From: Cycas panzhihuaensis
Taxonomy: Eukaryota; Cycadophyta
NCBI GenBank assembly: GCA_023213395.1
Contig: CM041465.1
Coordinates: forward strand, 226,369,741 to 226,433,740
Length of the DNA stretch: 64,000 nt
Direction: 5' to 3'
Made by a program: the position numbers and the translations under genes. The notes under the pieces were generated by a model, which searched no databases, was not told the origin of the DNA, and was given only the letters and a program-made list of their open reading frames with translations. This document shows, in pieces, positions 47,784 to 59,531 of the stretch (the stretch's first letter is position 1; every line of letters begins with the position of its first letter).

Positions 47784-50700
47784 ATGGCAAATACTACAAA
47801 GATGGAGATTTAAAAGTTCAATGGCCAGAACTTTGAGCTGTGGAAGCTAAAGATGGAAGATATCCTCGTCGAGAAGGATCAGTAGATTACTATAGCAGGA
47901 ACAAAGCTTATAACTATGGGTGATGAAGATTAGAAGAAGCTTAATCAAAAGGCAATTAGTTTGATAAGGTTACATCTTTTAGAGATGGTGTTGCTAAATG
48001 TTGCCACAGAGTCTATGACCAAAGATCTATAGAGAAAGTTAGAGGCTTTGTATTAGATAAAGTCCCTAGTTAATAAGTTATTTCTTTGGAAAAAGTTGTA
48101 TTCACTCAGGATGAGTGATGGAGATGTAGTTGTAGATCATCTCACTTTATTTAACAATATGGTGAGCTAACTAATTTCAGTTGGGATAACAATGTCTGAA
48201 GAAGACAAGTGTATTAACCCGTTATGTTCACTTCCTGATTCCTGGGATAATATTGTGATGATGATTAGCAGCACGATTGCTACCACCTTGAAATTTGATA
48301 ATGTTATTGCTGCTTTGTTGTCAGAAGAGACAAAGTGAAAATCTTCTAAGGATTATTCGAAAGAAGCATTAGAAGTGAGAGGTCAAACGTTGGATTATGA
48401 CCAACAAAGACCCAGGAATAGACGACCAAAATCTAGAGGAAAATCTAAATCTCTAGGTAGAGGACCTTTGGTATGCTAGAGATGTGGGAAGGCTTGCCAT
48501 ATGAAGAGCCATTATTGAGTCAAGGTAGACAAGGAAAAGTCATCTAAAGCTACTTCTTCCATGATAACAAAAGCCTCCGATGAAGCTAATAATGATGTTT
48601 ATTTAGCAATCTCAGGTAAATTGTCAAATGTTGAGTCTTGGTTAATTGACTCTAGTGCTTCACTTCATATTACTCCCTATATGGACCACTTTTGTAAATA
48701 TACAAGGATTGATGGAGGTGAGGTATTTCTTGGGGATCATTACCTATATAAAATTGTGGGTCTTAGAAGGGTAAAGGTTCGATTTAGTCAATTGGGTGAT
48801 GTAGGAATAAAAGTGATCTTCAATAAAGATAGTTATAGAATAGTTTGAGGAGAATTGGTATTAGCAAGAGGGGTCTAATTTGGAACACTATATATGCTTG
48901 ATGCAAGTACGATGTATGCTAGAAGTTGTAGTCTAGCTGTTACAGAAAGTAGAAATAAAGAAGATGGGACTCAAATATCACTTGTTGGTAAAACTATACT
49001 GTGGCATTAGAGATTGGGCTATATTGGAGAGAAAGGCCTCCATGATTTATTCTCCAAAAGTATGGTAGAAGACATCTACGAAATTAATGGCTTCTTTGAT
49101 TTTGATTTTTGTGAGCATTATATGTATGGCAAACAGAATTGAGTCAGTTTTCCTTCAAGCTCGAAGAGAGCAAAGGGTATTCTATAATTGGTGCACAGTG
49201 ATGTTTTTGGACCTATTAATATACCCTCATTGGGTGGGTCCAAATACTTTGTCTCATCCATAGATGATTTCTTGAGAAAGATATGGCTATACTTTCTCAA
49301 GAAGAAATATGAAGTCTTTAGTAAATTCAAAGAATTCAAGGCCTTAGTTGAGAATCAAAGTGATAGGTAGATTAAGGTATTGAGGACTGATAATAGAGGT
49401 GAGTTTTGCTTAAATAAATTTAAGCAGTTTTGTAAGCAGTGTGGGATAGCAAGGAAAAAGACAATTCCCTATATGTCATAGCAAAACATAGTTGCTGAAA
49501 GGATAAATAGGACATTGTTAGAGAGATCAAGGAGTATGCTCAATGCTATTAGATTAGAGAAGAAATTATGGACGAAGGCTGTGATGACTGTAAGCTACTT
49601 AATCAATATATCACTAACAATTACCTTAGTATATAAAACACCTGAAGAAGTGTGGTCTAGTAAGAAACCATCTCTTGGTCATCATAGAGTTTTTGGTTGT
49701 GAAGCTTTTGTGCATATTCCTAAATAACAAAGGACGAAGCTTGATTTCAAAACACAAAAGACCATTTTCATAGGCTATGGTGATGGTGTTAAAGGGTATA
49801 AGCTTTATAAACTTGAAACACAAAAGGTTATATATAGTCGTGATGTTGTCTTTAGAGAGGAGTTTAAGTCTCTAAAGCAAGATGAAGAACCAAAGGAGGA
49901 ACACTCTAAGAAGGTACAATTTGAAGAAATGGATGAAGATTCTGCATCAGAATATGAGTCAGCTGAAGAGGACGAACCAGTTATAGAGGTAGCTCAACCT
50001 CAAGAATCCCACATTTTGAGGAGATCAACTTGTGAGAGAAGACAGCCTGATAGGTATATTTTTGAAGACTTTCATCGCTACTCTTATGTTTTATCTGCTA
50101 TAGATAGTGATCTTGGTACTATTCATGAGGCTCTAGAGTCAAAAGATAGCCAACTCTCGATGAAGGCCATGTAGGAAGAAATGATGGCCTTAGACAAAAA
50201 TAATATGTGGCATTTGGTGGATTTGCCTGATGGCAGAAAACTTGTTGATAACAAGTGGATCTTCAAGAAGAAGTTCTAGGCAGATGGTACTATGGAAAAG
50301 TACAAGGCTCTCTTAGTAGCAAAAGGCTATTCCCAAGTCAAGGGAATAGATTTTAGTGAGGTATTTTCTCTTATTACAAAATTTGCTTCAATTAGATTTT
50401 TGTTAGCTGTAGCAACTACCTATGACCTTGAGGTGGATCAAATGGATGTGAAGACTACATTTCTTCACGGTGACCTCAAGGAAGAAATTTATATGTTACG
50501 GCCTAAAGGGTTTGAAGTTGTAGGAAAGGTGGATATGATGTACAAGTTGAAGAAGTTATTATATAGCTTAAAACAATCACCAAGGATGTGGTATCAAAAG
50601 TTTGATTTACATATGTTGGCGGATGGCTTTATGCGTAACAAAATAGATCATTGTGTTTATTATAAGTAGGTTGGTGATCATCTTGTTATTTTGGCTTTAT

Positions 50701-51684
50701 ATGTTGATGATATACTTTTAGTTGGTAACAGTAAAGGAATGAACCAACTTGTGAAAGACCAACTAGCATCTCACTTTGAGATGAAGGACCTTAGTACTGT
50801 ATATTTTATTTTGGGCATTGAGATTAAAAGGGATAGGAGGAATATTTGGCTTAGCCAAAGATGGTACAATAAGATAATATTGCAATGATTTAGGTTGCAG
50901 GATAGTAAACCAGTTAATATTCGTCTTCCTGTTGGTTTAAAATTATTAGCTAAAAAATGCCCAAAGACTCACCAAGAAGTTGAAGACATGGCATTTGTCC
51001 CTTATGCCAGTGCTGTTAGTAGCCTAATATATATGATGGTTTGCATTCAACCAGACATTGCCCATGCAGTGGGAGTAGTTAGTAGGTATATGTCAAACCC
51101 AAGCAGGGAGCATTGGGTGGCTATAAAAAGGATTTTTAGGTATCTGTGAGGTACATCAGACTATGGAATTTGCTATCAAAGAGATCCCATGGAGAGTAGA
51201 ATAGTGAACCTAAAAGGTTTTATTGATACTGATTGGGATATAGATCTTAACAATAGAAGATCTACATGTATGTATGTTTTTACCCTTTGTGGTGGTGTAG
51301 TCAGTTGGATGAGTAAAAGATAACAAGTTGTGGTACTTTCTAGCATAGAAGTAGAGTATATGGTAGCTACTCATGCATGCAAGGAAACAATTTAATTACA
51401 GAGATTATGCACAGATATTAGCTTTAAGTAGGATGTTGTGAGGATAAATTGTGATAGTCAAAGTGTAATCTACCTAGTAAAGAACCTCATTTTTCATTCT
51501 CGGTCAAAGCATATTAATGTGCAGTTCTATTTTATCAGGGAAATGGTTCAAAGATTATAAGGTGGACTTGCAAAATATTGTTACATAAGAGAATACCTCA
51601 GACTCATTGACTAAGACTGTTAGCATAGAAAAATTTAAATGGTGTAGAATTGCAATGGGTGTTTATGATTTTGGCATTCAATAG
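47784..51684 (+). pseudogene. E9 gag-pol polyprotein, near-complete copia pseudogene
   Basis: Gag starts at ATG 47784 (MANTTKMEI, then KFNGQNFELWKLKME) and has a CCHC knuckle at 48476-48525 (RCGKACHMKSHY) with its last Cys changed to Tyr. The protease site is WLIDSSASLHITP (48640), Ser replacing the usual Gly. The integrase shows [17 protein letters not shown] (49187), VLRTDNRGEF (49377) and RINRTLLERSRSMLNA (49500). The reverse transcriptase shows NKWIFKKKF (50250), QMDVKTTFLHGDLKEEIYM (50438) and an intact YVDDILLVGN (50700). RNase H shows SSIEVEYM and KHINVQFYFIREM. One frame is kept, broken only by stops, until an extra A near 51550 shifts it; the end is KFKWCRIAMGVYDFGIQ and TAG 51682-51684. 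Confidence 0.95.
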
Positions 51685-51729
51685 TTGTATATATAGGTTT
51701 TCTTGTAAAGTGTTCAATAAGTGTTCAAT

Positions 51730-52233
51730 TGTTAGATATGTTAAACACTTTGCAAGTGTTACATGGGTATATGCATTATACTCGAGCCCCTTTATGGGGT
51801 CTAAGGGCCTATTGTAGGGCCCCTGGCTAGGGGGTCTGAGGGGCTAGTGACCCCCCAGGAGGGGGTTCAGGGGTGAGAGGCCCTAAGAATTTTTTTTTGG
51901 GTGCCTTATAGGGGTCTTTATCGGCCCAATGGTTTATGTCCATTATATTGTAAAACCACAAGGCGATATCTTGTAATGTTGTGTCTATATATTCTTATGT
52001 AACGATATATGTAACATATGAAGATGATGAGATAGTCATGGATGAGTGGAGGAGAGGAGTTGGGGTTCATCTCTGTAATTCTTTAGCTATTGCTCAGATT
52101 AATAAAAGGTCTATTCTTAGACCCGAATCTCCTAGTGTTCTTTGTTAAGTGTGTGATTTATTTATATTATTTGTTCTTTACATGGTTTAGAGTTCTATTA
52201 TCACATTGTTTTTGGGTTATATTTTTCTCTTCA
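51730..52233 (+). repeat. E9 3' LTR
   Basis: This 504-bp partner of 47164-47697 has its GC-rich island at 51784-51888 and ends TTTTTCTCTTCA before GGAAT. A purine-rich tract before it is poorly kept. Confidence 0.95.
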
Positions 52234-52238
52234 GGAAT

Positions 52239-52638
52239 AAACATAAATATAAAGTAATGAAATAGATTAAATATATAATATATATTCAATAAGCATTTAC
52301 TATAACAGTAATAATAAATTTATATATGGAAAACGAAATGTGGAAAAAACCATAGAATAAGGTGGAGTTTAGAGCTCCTCTTAGATATCAGAATTAATAC
52401 ATCTCTAGGTCATAAACCTTTCTCAAGTTCTTAAGTGGTGTATGCATATATTTCTAGTAATAGTCACCTCGTAAGTAACCTATTATTTCTCTTGAACCTT
52501 TATATAATCCAATGCAACATTTGCATAGATATGTATGCATAATCACATCTCTCAATATATCTAGTTAGTGGGATTTTGAGTGGGTTTACATCATTAACAT
52601 TAAATATTACATATATGATAATATCATATATTCCAATA
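52239..52638 (-). repeat. E5 5' LTR, main fragment
   Basis: This is the continuation of the right E5 LTR after E9. It matches 24158-24557 to its end (TTCCAATA, originally TTCCAACA), followed by AGATT. Confidence 0.83.
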
Positions 52639-52643
52639 AGATT

Positions 52644-53010
52644 ATCCCTGAAGATTGAATTACTAAATACCTAGTATGGGTTAACAACTTTCTCTTAAGA
52701 AGATGCTTTAACTCCTAGGGCCATGAGAGGAAACATCATTAAATCTAATCCTACTACATTACCTTCATTGGATCCCTAAACTTTTGTAACTTATGAAAAT
52801 ATACAAAATAAGAATGCTTATTTGAAGAATGCATTAAAGGGTAAAGAAAAGCAATAACCTTAACCCCTAGTGTTTATATTAGGAGGGCCTAAAGATGAAC
52901 CCATAAATAATACAAAAGTATTTAGAGCTCTTTTGATCTGAATTCTCACCACATAAGTTACCACATAATATATCTCAAATGAATAAGATGGGAGGAATAG
53001 AAAAAAAATA
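52644..53010 (+). pseudogene. Ty3/gypsy-like gag region, part 3, after E5
   Basis: The frame of part 2 continues across the E5 insertion with LSLKIELLNT, then YGLTTFS, EDALTPRAMRGNIIKSN, NKNAYLKNALKGKEKQ and ILGGPKDEPINNT, broken by stops. The first part fits the end of the Gag domain by continuity only. The rest is not assigned to a domain. Confidence 0.45.
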
Positions 53011-53154
53011 GAGCTTTATTATTCACCAAAAGTTCATTGAATATAGAAATGATTTCCAAAAGATAACACTATAGTATACTAAGTTATAATAAGTATGCCA
53101 AAAGATACCCCTTATCATTCTATAAGGCCTTATGCATATAAGGGAGGATTCCTA

Positions 53155-53491
53155 TGAAGATTATTATATAGAGAGTAGAGTAGAGTAGTGAACATCAAAG
53201 ATCAATCCATATTGCTATTACAAATGTATGTATAGAACATCATACTTCAATCTATATTTTCTCAAAGAGATAACAAGTTTACAATATGATGGTGTTAAAG
53301 AACTCTAGAGATTTTGGCCCTAAAGTTTAAATATTCGGGAGGTGGCCGAGAGTCCTCCTTAATCTTGAATTTAAATTAATATAAAATAATAAACAACTTA
53401 ACATAAAATAATACTTACCAAATTACCATTAAAACATATGCAACTTGTATATTCCTAATGTTGGGTTAGGTGGTGAATATTAACCCTAACA
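53155..53491 (-). repeat. E10 3' LTR
   Basis: This 337-bp LTR is similar to 56404-56734 (shared TTATTATAT.GAGA, AGATCAATCCATAT, GAATATTAACCCTAACA). On the minus strand it starts TGTTAGGGTTAATATTC. Confidence 0.85.
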
Positions 53492-53559
53492 TTCTCCCCC
53501 TTAATATTCATCATGTATATCTTCAACTTTTCTTTGAACTTCTGATACTTGTACTTTAG

Positions 53560-54100
53560 GAAAACTTTAAACATGTCTTTTGGATTTATCATTATCTTTG
53601 AAGTGATCAACTTTCATTATCATCCTTTCAACAATGTATGTCTAAAATAGTTTCTAAGTAGGTGTGGCTTAATTCGAATGAGTAGGAGTGACTTTGTTGA
53701 GATTTTTAAATTAAGTCTAAGGCACATATAACTTCATCAAATGCAACATTGGAGTCATCAACTTTATTGAATTCTTTACTAGTACATACAACATTAGTCT
53801 TTTCAATAAAGTTTACCTACTTTAAGATCTGTTTCATATGAAAGACATCATCAATATAGTTAGTTTCATTAAGTTCTAAAGTATCTCCCCCATAAATTGA
53901 TTCTAGGGTATCCCATATAGATTTGGAAGTAGTTAACTCTCTTATGCTAACAAATATATTGTCATATAGTGCACAAAACATTAGGGCTAAGGCCTCATTA
54001 TTCTTTTTTATATATTCTTTAACATTTGGTTCATAGCCATCTTTTACAAAATTCTATAAATTTTTAGAGATAAGGAGTGTTTTCATCAAATTCTTTTAAG
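53560..54100 (-). pseudogene. E10 gag remnant (copia type)
   Basis: The minus-strand frame reads NFVKDGYEPNVKEYIKKNNE, then ALALMFCALYDNIFVSIREL and TTSKSIWDTLESIYGGDT. This is the copia Gag core: a Trp/Phe-G-Y segment, K-x-x-x-K-N-x-x-A, A-L-x-D, and T-x-K-x-x-W-D-x-L. It then continues as LELNETNYIDDVFHMKQIL. No zinc knuckle, protease or integrase follows before the LTR. It would have supplied or mimicked the particle protein. Confidence 0.75.
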
Positions 54101-54104
54101 ATAA

Positions 54105-56389
54105 AAAACTAGTGCAATTAAACATAAGAATCATCATATCATCCAAATAGGTGTCCATTATAAGAGACTTTAATAAACATAATCCAAATGGATGGTCTTA
54201 ATGACTAAATAAAAAGCCTGTTAACATCAAATAAATAAATAACTTGAAATATGTAATAAATGTATTTTCATAAAAACTTTTAACATGATTTTAATGAAAG
54301 ATAATAACTTAACAATAAAGAATATATATCCTTTTAAATTAAAAATAATAAATGAATATATACTATATGATAAATCTCCTTTTAAGCAAGATAAATGTTC
54401 TCCTTTCAAATGAAGTAAGCAAATTTTTAATAACTTTAAGTGCACCTTGATATCATGAAATAAACTAATGCACCTTTTTTTTTTAACTTTAATTTAATCA
54501 ATAAGAAGCTAAAAAGGAATCAAAATAAATTCTATAATTTATTTCACTATTCAAAGAAATGAAAACGTAAAGAGTAAATGATATCATATGAGCTCCTTTT
54601 AAACCAAAGAAGATATACAAGGTATTCTTATAAAGTAATGCTAAAATATGTTCCTTTGAATGAATCCTTTAAAGAGGCAAAAAATGACTTTGAATAAGCA
54701 GAAAAATATGTCTTAAAGAGCTTTATAATAATCTCTATAAGCTAGAATATAAAATGACAACTTTATAATAGAGTTATAAGGTATTTGAATGCACCAGTTT
54801 GACACTTTTGTTATCAAATAGGCTCCTTCTCTTCAGGAGGCCAAATTAAGGCTAAATGGTAGCTTTAAAACCCTATAAAATAGTGTCAAATCTTAGTAAA
54901 ACCTACTTTAATATATAGAGAATTAAATTACCTTTCCAGTAGATCTAGTCATTCGAAAAATAAACTCTTGGATTACAAGATATAACAAAAATAACACAAT
55001 GACCTATTTATGAAAAAAATATTAAAGGAACGGGTTTAAGCCCCTTTAGCAAACTAGCCCTTATTCATGTGGGGGCTAATAAAAACCATTCGGTAGGCTC
55101 CAAAGGGGGATAATAGACTAAAAATTTATAGAATATATATAATTTTGAAAAATCAAAATTTATAAAAAGGTGTTAATAGGATTTTCAAGTCTGCCCCTAA
55201 AACTTATAAGATACAGTCATGTGGATTTGATATGACCAAAGGATAATTGCAAAGGGGTCTAATTAAAATTACATGCCTAGATTTGAAAGATAAATCAAAT
55301 TTGATTGAATTTATTTTAAACTTTATAAAAAATAAAGTGTTTCACCTAGATTTACATGGGCATTAATTGGTAGCTACTACATAGGCTACAATTTCATCAA
55401 ATATAATGAAATTGATCAATTGATCAGAGGATTTCTTCATGGAGGGAGGGGCAACTCGATTCAAGATCAAAGAAAATAAAATAATATATTTAAAATTAAA
55501 AAAAAATAATAAAAACTATTATATGGTGGTTGCTAATGCATGAAGAAATCACAGAAAAATATAATCTAAACAGATTAAATCTTGATCACTGGGACCTATG
55601 ATTAGGCCCATACGTAGAGATTTTGACTTCTCATTCCTCTTTGTTGTAGTTGATTGCAAGCCCTTTGGATTTTTATTAACTAAATTTAATTTAAGGTCTT
55701 CTCAATTCTATATTTATTGATATAGATTGATCACTTTAGGCTGTTAAGTCTTTGAAAGTTGAAATGCTAATCTGATAAGATGATAAAAGAGCCAAGTAAA
55801 ATATGTTGAAGAAGGAACTAACCACATTGGGACTGAGACAAAGCCCAAACTCCTACGAGATTGATTTGGGATCAAGTTTTTGATGGTGATTGAGAATGTT
55901 TTGATGAGGTAGAACCTTCTTTAGCCAACATAAGTAAGCTTCTCTTTCATCAAGATTCCCATAGACAGTGGGTGCCAGATGTAAGTACTCATCTAAAGTT
56001 ATTGTAAAGGTGAGATGGATGAGCCTGCGCAATACAAGTTAGACTATGCTAATTGGTCCAATCTGTGCAACATGTAGGAGATGAGCACATTCTCAAGGAT
56101 GCAGAGCTCACATCTAAACCAAATAGTAGAATGTCTAGATGTAATAATAAGCGAATAAGGATATGTAGATCAGTGACCAATTGTCTTAAATAATGAAAGG
56201 TGTAAATATGGATGTGAATAATGAGAGATGTGAAGACAAACAATTGAGTATAATATATCAAATCTCATAAGAACTTCATTTTGACAAAGCATGCCCAAAC
56301 ACATAAACAAATGATATGTAAATTGCTCGAATGTAGACTATATCAAGGATTAGAGATCAAATATGAAAATAAGCAAGAAGTTAAACATT
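54105..56389 (-). other. E10 internal DNA upstream of gag, unassigned
   Basis: About 2.3 kb of AT-rich sequence between the primer-binding site and the gag remnant. No motif was recognised and there are stops in all frames. Confidence 0.45.
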
Positions 56390-56401
56390 GCTCTGATACT
56401 A
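56390..56401 (-). other. E10 primer-binding site
   Basis: On the minus strand this reads TAGTATCAGAGC, one change from the initiator-Met-tRNA complement, two bases inside the 5' LTR. Confidence 0.8.
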
Positions 56402-56403
56402 AA

Positions 56404-56734
56404 TAAAGATTATTATATGGAGACTAGTGCAAAGCTATGAATATAAAAGATCAATCCATATTTGTAATATAAATGCATGTATAAAACATCATACTTCAAT
56501 CCATATTTACTCAAGAGATTACAAGTTTATAAAATGGTGGTATTGAAGAACACTAGGGGTTTTGGCCCCAAAGATTAAATATTTGAGAGGAGGGCAGGAG
56601 TACTCCTTAAATTGGAATTCAAGATAATATAAAATATAAACAAATTAACATTAAAATAATAATTACCAACTTACCATTAAGGCATGTGCAAATATTCCTA
56701 ATGTACCATTAGGTGATGAATATTAACCCTAACA
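56404..56734 (-). repeat. E10 5' LTR
   Basis: This 331-bp partner of 53155-53491 lies next to a good primer-binding site. The end near 56404 has decayed from TG to TA on the plus strand. Confidence 0.85.
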
Positions 56735-56778
56735 ATCTTAAGTGACTATCCCCAAAATAAGAGAGAGAAGATGATATA

Positions 56779-56875
<97 letters not shown>

Positions 56876-58138
56876 AAGGTAAAATAATATCCTCTTGGAT
56901 AATGGGTCTTATGGTGCCCATTGGTCTCCATGATGGCAAGTTGTATAGAATTAAAAGGAGGGGTTCTAGGTGTTGGAAGGATCTGAGTTCCATACCTAAC
57001 CCTATTTAGAAATAGGAGAACTCAATATAGATTGATTTAGTATAGAACAGGGCTATAACAATTGAGGTTTTAGGTATAGAATATTTAACCTAAGCAAAAA
57101 AATAAGATGGAAATAGTCTAAACACAATAGGCCCTAATAGAACAAATAAGGAGACCTATATTTAACAAGCCAATGAGAAGTGAACTTAATTTATTAATAA
57201 AAAAGTGCCAACACCTAATAATTTTTGATAATATTGAGTAAATAAAGTCTTCAACATATATCTTCATAATTCACTCATGAGATAGACATCGAGTGTTGAT
57301 ATCTTCATCCACCTAAAATAAAAGAAATACCTTATAACAATAACTAATGTGGCCACTATCATGCTCAATACATATAACTTATGGCCCCATAATATCAAAG
57401 AATTGTGTGGAGAACTCAAAGATGGTGAAACTAAATAAACCTAGATGTATAACTAATCTATAAATAATAGTTTAAGAGATATATATAACATTGAGTTCTT
57501 CACAAAGGTGGTTGAATAATCCTCATGAATTGGGCTTGATTTAAGAGGAAGGGGGTTGGCTCCAAGTATTAGAAATTCTTTGACTTACAGATTTTTAGGT
57601 TAAATAGAAAAGAAAAAATTCTAAGGCTATGTTGCTATGGTGGTAATATCACTCAACCTCTAATTAGAAATTAAGCAAACAAAATAAATAGAAAAGTACA
57701 CAAACCTCTATTTACACTAACCTATTAAGGTAAGGTTTAATGATAAGTATTAAGAATCATGTTTGCCAAGTAATCTACTTTAGTATTCTATAAGTACGGG
57801 ATATACATCATAGTAAAATTATAAAAAAAGAAAGCCAAATAATGAATATAGTGCAAAATGGCTTTAGATGAAATTATACCTATAGTTTATAAAAATAAAC
57901 TAGTGATAGTGATAACATAATACATATATCTAGTAGGTCAAAAGCTAGTTGTAACAAAGTAAAAACATATTAAGAAATATGTTAATCAAAGGAAAAAGTG
58001 ATGGAAAACTTAAAACTAATTGTATTAAAAAAGAAAACCATTTACATATCATTCAAGATTAGGTGGAGAAGACCAACTTAAAATACACTAGGTTTTGTAA
58101 GTTGGATTTTTTTTTAAATTTGAAGTTATAATAATTTT
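56735..58138. other. Unassigned AT-rich stretch
   Basis: Apart from the microsatellite at 56773-56872 nothing was recognised. Short open frames at 56709-57009 read through the (TA)n repeat and are not genes. Confidence 0.4.
56773..56872. repeat. (TA)n microsatellite, about 100 bp
   Basis: Nearly pure TA dinucleotides with single G interruptions near 56785 and 56824. It is self-complementary. Confidence 0.95.
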
Positions 58139-58893
58139 TTAATTATTTTGGTTTGAAGTATTATAGGTAATATAAGAGAATGATAAAATGTGACTATGGA
58201 AAATTGATTCTAAAGCAAACATTATCCATAGAGGTGTGTGATGGTACAAAGGGACAGTGAGTAGGAAAAGCATGAAAGTCATCAAAATGCAGAGATGGAA
58301 TAAAGAAAAATGTATAAAAGTACATTGGTATATTCTACCTATAGTCTTTCTTAAAAGAACAAGAATGTGGTTGACAATAAAGAAATCATTATCATTTGAT
58401 TCAACTAGAAAAGAGTTATAAGAATTAGACAAAAGATAATTACAAATAATTTGATGATCATGATATTTATTAAAAGGTCTTAATTCGGCAAATAATACAT
58501 GATCCTTAGAGGGTAGGGTAGTATCATTATATAAACCTAATTGATCAAATAATTTAACAACAAATGAATCATCTGAAGTATAATTAAACAGATTTAGATT
58601 ATAGTGAGTTCTAGGCACATTAATAGATAAACATATCTCTTATCCAATAACCTCAAAGGAGGTAATAATAAATGAAATAAGAATTTTAGGTGAAATGGCT
58701 GAACATAATGTTTTTCCATTCTTGATGTAAGAATAAAGAAGTGATTTTGGAGAAGTATCAAAGGATGAATCTAAATAAATATTAGATTGAGAAAAAATAA
58801 ATTATGTAGGGTCATATGAGACATCAATTTGAATTATCTTTTTTGAATACAAGTTTGAATTGTTAGAGGTAATTACTTGATTAACATAGTGGA
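58139..58893 (-). pseudogene. Unassigned decayed protein-coding remnant
   Basis: On the minus strand one frame stays open from about 58893 to 58139 except for two TAA codons (near 58800 and 58640). The clean part is 159 codons long (58618-58139). It has mixed polar and hydrophobic composition (YNLNLFNYTSDDSFVVKLF, AELRPFNKYHDHQIICNYLL) and ordinary codon variety, unlike the random frames nearby. Near 58330 the coding-like signal moves to another frame (FIPSLHFDDFHAFPTHCPF), suggesting a frame change. I do not recognise the family; copia, gypsy and LINE motifs are absent. It could be a captured host gene, an old integrated viral sequence or chance. Confidence 0.4.
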
Positions 58894-59209
58894 ATTATTA
58901 TTAAAAAAGGATTGTATCATTAAAAATCAATAATATATTGATAATTTTAAAATTATATGATTTGATAAATATCAAATCATAATTTAAATAGGATTATGGA
59001 TATGTTTTAAGATTTATAGTATGAACTTCACATTACAAAGTTGAATAATTTCTAAATTATAAAGGGTAATGATTATCTAAGAGTGAGACATATATGAAAG
59101 AAGATAAGAGTAAGAAAGGATAAAATAAGTAACTAACAGGATGGTGGTATTTATGAACACTAAGGTCTTTGGATCCCATGGATAAATAGGTAGGAATAAG
59201 AGGCTTTAA
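58894..59209. other. Unassigned AT-rich DNA, target of the LINE
   Basis: No features were recognised. It ends at the LINE target-site duplication CACACCTCTAAAGGT (59210-59224). Confidence 0.45.
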
Positions 59210-59225
59210 CACACCTCTAAAGGTT

Positions 59226-59531
59226 GAAGACCCAGCCCCCTCAAGAGAGGGTTTAGGGGAGCCAGATCCAGCACCAACTCCTCAACCAGCTTTCAGAAAG
59301 CTCCCGGATGTGGGCACCAAAAGAAAAGTTGGAAGGCCACCACTAAAGCTCCTAAGGGAGAAAGAAACGGCTACCCAAGTAGATCAAGGCAGCCAGAAAA
59401 CCTTAAAGGAGACGTTTTTGGAAGGGCCTACCCTTAGATCCAAAGATCGCGCAAGGAGCCTCCTAAAGGAGAGCTTGCAGAAGTTTGGAAGCAAAGGAAA
59501 AAGAGATGAAGCTTTTATCTTGGAATATTAG
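59226..59531 (+). pseudogene. LINE ORF1, C-terminal fragment
   Basis: The frame is open from the insertion edge (59226) to TAG 59529-59531, about 101 codons without the N-terminal part. It is basic and Pro-rich (EPDPAPTPQPAFRKLPDVG), with KRKVGRPPLK, an AT-hook-like patch that could bind nucleic acid. The chaperone and zinc-knuckle regions of a full ORF1 are missing because of 5' truncation. The end overlaps the start of ORF2 by 26 bp in another frame. Confidence 0.75.

Larger units (their letters stand above)
47164..52233 (+). mobile_element. E9: Ty1/copia retrotransposon, best-preserved copia element
   Basis: The LTRs are 47164-47697 and 51730-52233, and the duplication GGAAT is perfect (47159-47163 and 52234-52238). 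The primer-binding site TGGTATAAGAGC is at 47700-47711. The gag-pol region (47784-51684) stays in one frame up to about 51550. It is inserted in the right LTR of E5. LTR, leader and proteins match E2, so both are one family of about 5.0 kb. Confidence 0.96.
53155..56734 (-). mobile_element. E10: LTR retroelement with gag but no recognisable pol
   Basis: The LTRs are 53155-53491 and 56404-56734. On the minus strand the primer-binding site TAGTATCAGAGC (56390-56401) adjoins the right LTR, and a purine tract (TTAAGGGGGAGAA, 53492-53504) precedes the left LTR. The 5-bp flanks (TCCTA and ATCTT) do not match, so no target duplication is visible. The internal domain of about 2.9 kb contains a copia-type gag remnant (53560-54100) and no recognisable pol. 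It is either a deletion derivative or a gag-only element. Confidence 0.8.

Noticed and set aside
56735-56739. Target-site duplication for E10
   Set aside because: The 5-bp flanks (TCCTA at 53150-53154 and ATCTT at 56735-56739) do not match even allowing one change, so none is claimed.
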